DNA of 52,862 nucleotides. Source: a bacterium (GTDB lineage: Bacteria; Patescibacteriota; Minisyncoccia; Phycocordibacterales; Phycocordibacteraceae). Positions 47,571 through 52,862 of the stretch are shown here, one piece after another (the first letter of the stretch is position 1; the number at the start of each line of letters is the position of its first letter). The position numbers and the translations under genes were made by a program. The stretch spans positions 1-52,862 of the forward strand of contig JAHFML010000003.1 of NCBI GenBank assembly GCA_023269085.1, written 5' to 3'. The notes below the pieces were generated by a model, which searched no databases, was not told the DNA's origin, and worked only from the letters and a program-made list of their open reading frames with translations.

Positions 47571-48344
47571 TTACTGGTACTCCATTTTCAGGATACTTGT
47601 AAGTTCGGACACGGGGATGCGGAGCGTCTGCGGGCCGGCGGCATACGGCGCGACTGCATAGGGAGCGAAGAGGATGACGAAGTCGCGATTATCGAAGAAG
47701 AAGTTCGAGAAGTTCTTCTCGTCTGGCGTGGTGCCCGGGTTGATGAAGCTCTTTTTAAAATCGGCATCTTCGCCGATGACGCTGGGCAGTTTGGCGCGGC
47801 TTATTTCGGAGAGCTTCGCGAGATACTTCGAATCTGCGAAGAGGTCAGCGAGCGAGAGCTCTGTGCCCGTCGTGGTGTCGAAGGTGAAGGTACGGAAGTA
47901 CATATTCGGATGCGCGCCGAAGGTGTTCTCATAGAGGGTGAAGATGTAGGAGACGGTGCGCGGCGAGGAGGCAACGAGATATTTTATTTCCAACGCTTCT
48001 TTATGATCGGCGCTGAAGCCTATGGTCGCGATATCGTCCGGCGTGAGGTTGGCGAAGTTTCCATCAGTCTTGAACTGCGCGATAGTGTCGCCGACGAATT
48101 TTTTCATGCTCGCGACGGCGACGGCATCGGCCGAAGTGCTAATCCTTATAAGCGGCGTGCTCGTCGCATAATAAGCCGTGATGTCGTAGTACTTCGCGTG
48201 CTCGGTGTAGCCGCCCGCGGGCAAGCCGGAGGTGTCGATGACGACCGAGAGCGGCTTGGTCGATTTGAAAATGAAGAACCCGGCGAGACCGACAATGATG
48301 GCGACACCGACAACACTCCCGAGAGCGATAAGTACTTTTTTCAT
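47571..48344 (-). CDS. membrane-anchored protein, DUF3298/RsiV-like
   Basis: N-terminal TM; TFTFDTTTGTELSLADLFADSKYLAKLSEI; PYAVAPYAAGPQTLRIPVSEL. Confidence 0.75.
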   Translation of the reverse strand: MKKVLIALGSVVGVAIIVGLAGFFIFKSTKPLSVVIDTSGLPAGGYTEHAKYYDITAYYATSTPLIRISTSADAVAVASMKKFVGDTIAQFKTDGNFANLTPDDIATIGFSADHKEALEIKYLVASSPRTVSYIFTLYENTFGAHPNMYFRTFTFDTTTGTELSLADLFADSKYLAKLSEISRAKLPSVIGEDADFKKSFINPGTTPDEKNFSNFFFDNRDFVILFAPYAVAPYAAGPQTLRIPVSELTSILKMEYQ

Positions 48345-48402
48345 ATAGGGACAGTATAACAAAAGTCATCGTGCCCGAGAACGACATGGTATGCTATTCG
48401 GT

Positions 48403-48822
48403 ATGACTCCCGAGAAGAAATCAAAAGGAGAGAAGCAGTCAGCAACTGAAAAGTCGTTGAAGTCGATCGAAAAACACTTCTCCGTTATTGAAGAACAGAT
48501 TGAACACGGATTTACGCGGATGCACGCGCGCATGGACGATGAGTTTGAGCAAGTAAGTGCGCGATTTGAGAAGGTCGAGCGTGGCGTTCGCGCGCTTCAG
48601 ACCGGGCAGGACAACTTATACGAGCGGGTGGAGGAGATTCATCGCCGCACGGTAAATCTCGAACTTCGCGTCGAAGATGTTCGCGATACGCTTGCTGATA
48701 TTGTTGGGGCAGAAGAGAAGGACGCCGAGGCGACGATCAACCACGAGTTCCGCATCGCGCATCTCGAGCGCCTCGGCGGCATTATGAGCGCTCCGCCGCC
48801 CCACCTCGTGGGGCTCGAATAG
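48403..48822 (+). CDS. coiled-coil protein, paralog of 46105-46566
   Basis: TGQDNLYERVEEIHRRTVNLELRVEDVRD vs EGQNNLTERVGDIDRRLIATQNRVEDIAD. Confidence 0.65.
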   Translation: MTPEKKSKGEKQSATEKSLKSIEKHFSVIEEQIEHGFTRMHARMDDEFEQVSARFEKVERGVRALQTGQDNLYERVEEIHRRTVNLELRVEDVRDTLADIVGAEEKDAEATINHEFRIAHLERLGGIMSAPPPHLVGLE

Positions 48823-48916
48823 CTGGCACGCCACCTGCTTGTTGACGATTTAGAGCAGGTGCGGTATCTTGGCAGTATCCCGTAGTTCAGTCGGATTTTT
48901 GGCTTGCGCTTGTGCG

Positions 48917-48936
48917 CCTGCCTGCCGGCAGGCAGG
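48917..48936. repeat. Palindrome CCTGCCTGCCGGCAGGCAGG
   Basis: Perfect 20-bp palindrome in the rpsS leader. Confidence 0.85.
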
Positions 48937-48954
48937 GGTTTTTCATTACTTCCT

Positions 48955-49302
48955 ATGTCACGATCACTCAAGAAAGGACCCTTCGTGGACGCTAAGCTCC
49001 TGAAGAAGATCCTCGATAAGAAACCGGCTGAAGCCGGCGTGATTCGCACCTGGGCCCGCCGGAGCCAGATAAGCCCCGATATGCTCGGATTCACCTTCGG
49101 CATCCACAACGGCAAGAGCCATGTCGAGGTGACCGTGTCTGAGGACATGGTCGGACATCGCCTCGGCGAGTTCTCGCCGACGAAGAAGTTCGTCCGCCAT
49201 GGCGGCAAGATGCAGAAGGAGCTGGAGCAGAAGCGCCAGCAGGCCGAGATAACCGCCGCGAAGGCCGCCAAGGCGTCGCCCGCACCGGCGAAGAAGAAAT
49301 AA
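48955..49302 (+). CDS. rpsS: 30S ribosomal protein S19
   Basis: [15 protein letters not shown]...[45 protein letters not shown]. Confidence 0.97.
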   Translation: MSRSLKKGPFVDAKLLKKILDKKPAEAGVIRTWARRSQISPDMLGFTFGIHNGKSHVEVTVSEDMVGHRLGEFSPTKKFVRHGGKMQKELEQKRQQAEITAAKAAKASPAPAKKK

Positions 49303-49303
49303 T

Positions 49304-49633
49304 ATGTCCAGCGCAACTCTCAAGAGCCATAATCAGCCCGAGCGCAAGGTTCGCCTTGTGACCAACCTCGTGAAGGGTAAGTCGGTCACGGCCGCGCTCA
49401 CCGCGCTCGAGTTCCTCCCGCGTCGCGCCGCAGAGCCGGTCGCTAAGGTCATCAAGAGCGCCGCCGCGAACGCACAGCAGACAGGGAAGGAGGTCGCCGA
49501 CCTTGTCGTGAAGTCGATCATTGTCGAGAACGCCGGCATGACGAAGCGCTATCAGCCGCGCGCCTTCGGACGCGCGGCACCTATCCGCCGTCGCAAGAGT
49601 CGCATCATTGTTACCCTAGCGCCTAAAGCCTAG
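49304..49633 (+). CDS. rplV: 50S ribosomal protein L22
   Basis: RKVRLVTNLVKGKSVTAALTALEFLPRRAAEPVAKVIKSAAANA. Confidence 0.96.
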   Translation: MSSATLKSHNQPERKVRLVTNLVKGKSVTAALTALEFLPRRAAEPVAKVIKSAAANAQQTGKEVADLVVKSIIVENAGMTKRYQPRAFGRAAPIRRRKSRIIVTLAPKA

Positions 49634-49647
49634 CGCCTAAATCTTTT

Positions 49648-50373
49648 ATGACCCACATCGTCCATCCCTACGCTCATCGCCTCGGCATCATCCGCGACTG
49701 GAAGAGTCGTTGGTTCGCCGCTGACAAGGCGAGCTTCCGTGAGAATGTGAAGGTCGATGAGATGATCCGCCGCTTCCTCGCCAAGCGCTTGCGTGGTACC
49801 TACTCGAGCAAGGTTGAGATCGAACGCTCGGCCGCAGAGCTTCGCGTCGCCGTCTCGACCGCGCGCCCGGGCCTCGTCATCGGCCGTTCGGGCGAGAACT
49901 CGGTCAAGCTTCGCGCGGATCTCGCGAAGGTCGTGCGCGCGGCCGCGCCGGCTGACAAGCGCGCCTTGAAGCTCGATGTCGTCGAGATCCACCAGCCCGA
50001 GACCGACGCGGCCGTCGTTGCCGGCATGGTGATTGAGGGGCTCGAGAAGCGTATGCCTTTCCGCCGTGTGCTGAAGCAGACGATCGAGAAGGTCATCGCT
50101 GTCCGCGAGGTCGAGGGCGTGCGCATCGCCGTCTCGGGCCGCTTGGGCGGGGCCGAGATGAGCCGCAAGGAGGAGTTGAAGAAGGGTCGCATCCCGCTCC
50201 AGACCTTCCGCGCCGACATCGACTACGCGCACGACGAGGCGCACCTGCCCTATGGTGTCATCGGCGTGAAGGTGTGGATCTTCCGCGGTAATGTCTATCA
50301 GGACAAGCGCGCGTCGGTGCGGATGCCCGAGGCGGCACCGATGCGCCTGCCTATACGGCAGGTAGGCGGCTAA
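49648..50373 (+). CDS. rpsC: 30S ribosomal protein S3
   Basis: HPYAHRLGIIRDWKSRWFA...RPGLVIGRSGENSVKLRADL. Confidence 0.96.
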   Translation: MTHIVHPYAHRLGIIRDWKSRWFAADKASFRENVKVDEMIRRFLAKRLRGTYSSKVEIERSAAELRVAVSTARPGLVIGRSGENSVKLRADLAKVVRAAAPADKRALKLDVVEIHQPETDAAVVAGMVIEGLEKRMPFRRVLKQTIEKVIAVREVEGVRIAVSGRLGGAEMSRKEELKKGRIPLQTFRADIDYAHDEAHLPYGVIGVKVWIFRGNVYQDKRASVRMPEAAPMRLPIRQVGG

Positions 50374-50382
50374 TTTTGACAT

Positions 50383-50805
<423 letters not shown>

Positions 50806-50824
50806 TTGCTTTCTATTGAATACT

Positions 50825-51028
50825 ATGACAAAAAGAGAAGTAATGACGACCAAGACTGATGCCGAGCTCTCCCGGCTCCTCGCTGACACGCGTGAGGCGC
50901 TCCGCCTCGAGCGCTTCAGCGCCGCGGGCGCCCGGGCGAAGGACCCGAGCGCCGCGCGGAACATGCGCGCCACGGTCGCCCGCGTCCTCACCGAGAAGAC
51001 CGCTCGTGCTTCGGCATCTGCGAAATAA
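50825..51028 (+). CDS. rpmC: 50S ribosomal protein L29
   Basis: TDAELSRLLADTREALRLERFSAAGARAKDPSAARNMRATVARVLT in rplP-rpsQ context. Confidence 0.85.
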   Translation: MTKREVMTTKTDAELSRLLADTREALRLERFSAAGARAKDPSAARNMRATVARVLTEKTARASASAK

Positions 51029-51033
51029 ATCAT

Positions 51034-51309
51034 ATGGAACAAAAAATCACTCGCTCCCAATCATTCACCGGTACCGTCGTCAAGACGGCCATGCAAGAGA
51101 CGGCTACCGTCCGTGTCGATCGCTACGTCAAGGACGCGAAGTACAAGAAGTTCCTCGTCCGGTCGAAGAAGTATCTTGCGCACAACGCGGGGAATGTCGC
51201 CAAGGTCGGCGATAAGGTGACGATCGTTTCCTCGCGCCCGATCTCGAAGTTGAAGAGCTTCGTCATCGATGCGGCCAAGACCGTCGCCGCCGAGAGCGCC
51301 GCAGAATAA
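51034..51309 (+). CDS. rpsQ: 30S ribosomal protein S17
   Basis: SFTGTVVKTAMQETATVRVDRYVKDAKYKKFLVRSKKYLAHN. Confidence 0.95.
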   Translation: MEQKITRSQSFTGTVVKTAMQETATVRVDRYVKDAKYKKFLVRSKKYLAHNAGNVAKVGDKVTIVSSRPISKLKSFVIDAAKTVAAESAAE

Positions 51310-51312
51310 TAT

Positions 51313-51690
51313 ATGTTGCAGCCCCAATCCATCGTTTCAGTAGCAGACAACTCCGGCGGCAAGGTCGCGCGCGTCTTCAAGGTGCTCGGCGGGAGCAAGC
51401 GTCGCTATGCCGAGATCGGTGACACGGTCATCGTCTCTATCCAGAGCGCCGAGCCGCGCAAGGCGGTCAAAAAGAAGGACATCTTCCGCGCTATCGTCGT
51501 GCGGCAGGTGAAGCCCTTCGGCCGCAAGGACGGCTCGTATGTCCGCTTCGACGAGAACGCCATCGTGCTCATCGAGAAGCAGGGTAAGGAGATGGGGCCG
51601 AAGGGGAACCGCATCTTCGGGCCGGTCCCGCGTGAGCTCTCAGAGCTCGGCTGGCACTCGATCGTCTCGCTCGCACCAGAAGTCGTTTAA
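51313..51690 (+). CDS. rplN: 50S ribosomal protein L14
   Basis: [43 protein letters not shown]. Confidence 0.97.
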   Translation: MLQPQSIVSVADNSGGKVARVFKVLGGSKRRYAEIGDTVIVSIQSAEPRKAVKKKDIFRAIVVRQVKPFGRKDGSYVRFDENAIVLIEKQGKEMGPKGNRIFGPVPRELSELGWHSIVSLAPEVV

Positions 51691-51700
51691 TCTATTTATC

Positions 51701-51919
51701 ATGCACGTAAAAAAAGGAGACAAAGTGAAGGTGATCGCAGGGAAGGACAAGGGCGTGTCCGGCCTCATCGTCCGCGCCCTGCCGAAGGAGGGTAAGGTCG
51801 TCGTCGAGGGCGTCGCTATCGCGAAGCGCCATGTGAAGGGGGTCGCGGGCAAGGTCGGCCACATCGCGGAGCGCCCCCGCCCGATTGACGCATCGAATGT
51901 CCAGAGAATCGAAAAATAA
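51701..51919 (+). CDS. rplX: 50S ribosomal protein L24
   Basis: [38 protein letters not shown]. Confidence 0.95.
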   Translation: MHVKKGDKVKVIAGKDKGVSGLIVRALPKEGKVVVEGVAIAKRHVKGVAGKVGHIAERPRPIDASNVQRIEK

Positions 51920-51920
51920 C

Positions 51921-52472
51921 ATGACCACTACCACCTCACTCACGAAGCAGAAACAGCAATCGGCCTACAAGGTGCTCGCCGAGACCTTTGGCTACACGAG
52001 CCCTATGCAGAGCCCGCGCATCATGAAGGTCATCGTCTCCTCGGGCGTCGGCAAGAAGCGCGACAAGAAGCAGATCGAATTCATCGCGAAGCATCTCGCG
52101 CTCATCACCGGCCAGAAGCCGAGCGAGCGCGGCGCGAAACAGTCGGTCGCCTCCTTCAAGGTGCGTGAGGGCGACATTGTCGGTCTCCAAGTGACATTGC
52201 GCGGCGCGCGCATGTTCGACTTCGTCGACAAGGTCATTCACATCGCTCTCCCGCGCACGCGCGACTTCCGCGGGCTCAAAGCCTCGGCTATCGACGAGAT
52301 GGGCAATCTCACTATCGGCATCAAGGAGAACACCATCTTCCCCGAGACGAGCGATGAAGACTTGAAGGATGTTTTCGGCCTTGCCATCACCATCGTCACG
52401 ACCGCGAAGTCGAAGGCCGAGGCCGAGGCATTCTTCCGCTATATCGGCATGCCTCTCATCGCGGCGAAGTAG
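51921..52472 (+). CDS. rplE: 50S ribosomal protein L5
   Basis: SPMQSPRIMKVIVSSGVGK...ITGQKPSERGAKQSVASFKVREGDIVGLQVTLRG. Confidence 0.96.
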   Translation: MTTTTSLTKQKQQSAYKVLAETFGYTSPMQSPRIMKVIVSSGVGKKRDKKQIEFIAKHLALITGQKPSERGAKQSVASFKVREGDIVGLQVTLRGARMFDFVDKVIHIALPRTRDFRGLKASAIDEMGNLTIGIKENTIFPETSDEDLKDVFGLAITIVTTAKSKAEAEAFFRYIGMPLIAAK

Positions 52473-52493
52473 TTTCGTTTTTGTAAAAACCAG

Positions 52494-52528
52494 AAAGCCC
52501 GCGGCGCCTTCGGCGCCGCGGGCTTTTC
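52494..52528 (+). terminator. Terminator aaagcccgcggcgccttcggcgccgcgggctttt
   Basis: Long perfect stem with T tail after rplE. Confidence 0.85.
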
Positions 52529-52575
52529 GTAGCATAAGCGTTGACGCTGTAGATACATAAGTATATACTTCCCGC

Positions 52576-52824
52576 ATGACCACGACGACGATACAGAAAT
52601 GGGGAAACAGTTGCGCCGTGCGGCTCCCGCACGAGATGCTGCGTCGGCTCGATTTGCAGGCAGGTCGCGAAGTAGAAATTCGAGAAGACAAACAAGGCGC
52701 ATTCTTCATCGTCCCTGCCACGCAGGAGTCTCACTCGCTCGCGAATATGATTGGCCGCATCACAAAGCATAACCAGCATGCGGCGGTTGACTGGAGTCGG
52801 CCGGTCGGGAGGGAGGTATGGTAG
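52576..52824 (+). CDS. MazE/AbrB-family antitoxin
   Basis: TTTTIQKWGNSCAVRLPHEMLRRLDLQAGREVEIRED. Confidence 0.9.
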   Translation: MTTTTIQKWGNSCAVRLPHEMLRRLDLQAGREVEIREDKQGAFFIVPATQESHSLANMIGRITKHNQHAAVDWSRPVGREVW

Positions 52825-52862
52825 CACGGCGCGCCTCTGTGCCCGATCGCGGCGACGTGGTG
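52818..52862 (+). CDS. MazF-like toxin, truncated by window end
   Basis: MVARRASVPDRGDVV... typical MazF N-terminus; overlaps MazE. Confidence 0.75.
   Translation, partial: MVARRASVPDRGDVV

Overview
The window looks like a chromosomal segment of a Patescibacteria/CPR-type (Parcubacteria-like) bacterium. This is inferred from compact gene order, small ribosomal proteins and characteristic short palindromes; no database search was possible. Backbone genes include xth, a Xer-type recombinase, rpsO, a comM/yifB-like ATPase, a uvrD/pcrA helicase carrying an intein, rsmA, a T4SS/TrbL-like membrane gene cluster, rpsL-rpsG-fusA, a macAB-like exporter, tRNA-Ser(GCT), comF, pilM, and a ribosomal run rpsS-rplV-rpsC-rplP-rpmC-rpsQ-rplN-rplX-rplE. 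Several toxin-antitoxin/Fic modules, intact or decayed, are scattered through it. Two accessory systems stand out. (1) Four dispersed copies of a secreted-protein family have a near-identical N-terminal module and divergent C-termini. Each is preceded by a poly-G tract of 7-11 G between a TTTACY box and a TACKCT box, which suggests phase-variable promoters plus gene conversion. (2) An AT-rich composite island (about 36601-44312) lies between tRNA-Ser and comF and is built from two inverted-repeat-bounded units: a large serine recombinase, and a defence operon (XRE regulator, RadC::C5-methyltransferase fusion, HpaII-like endonuclease, ParB-like/EGNRR protein, Dam-type methylase). Remnants of comM and fusA 3' ends next to copies of the secreted family suggest a recurrent integration or recombination route.
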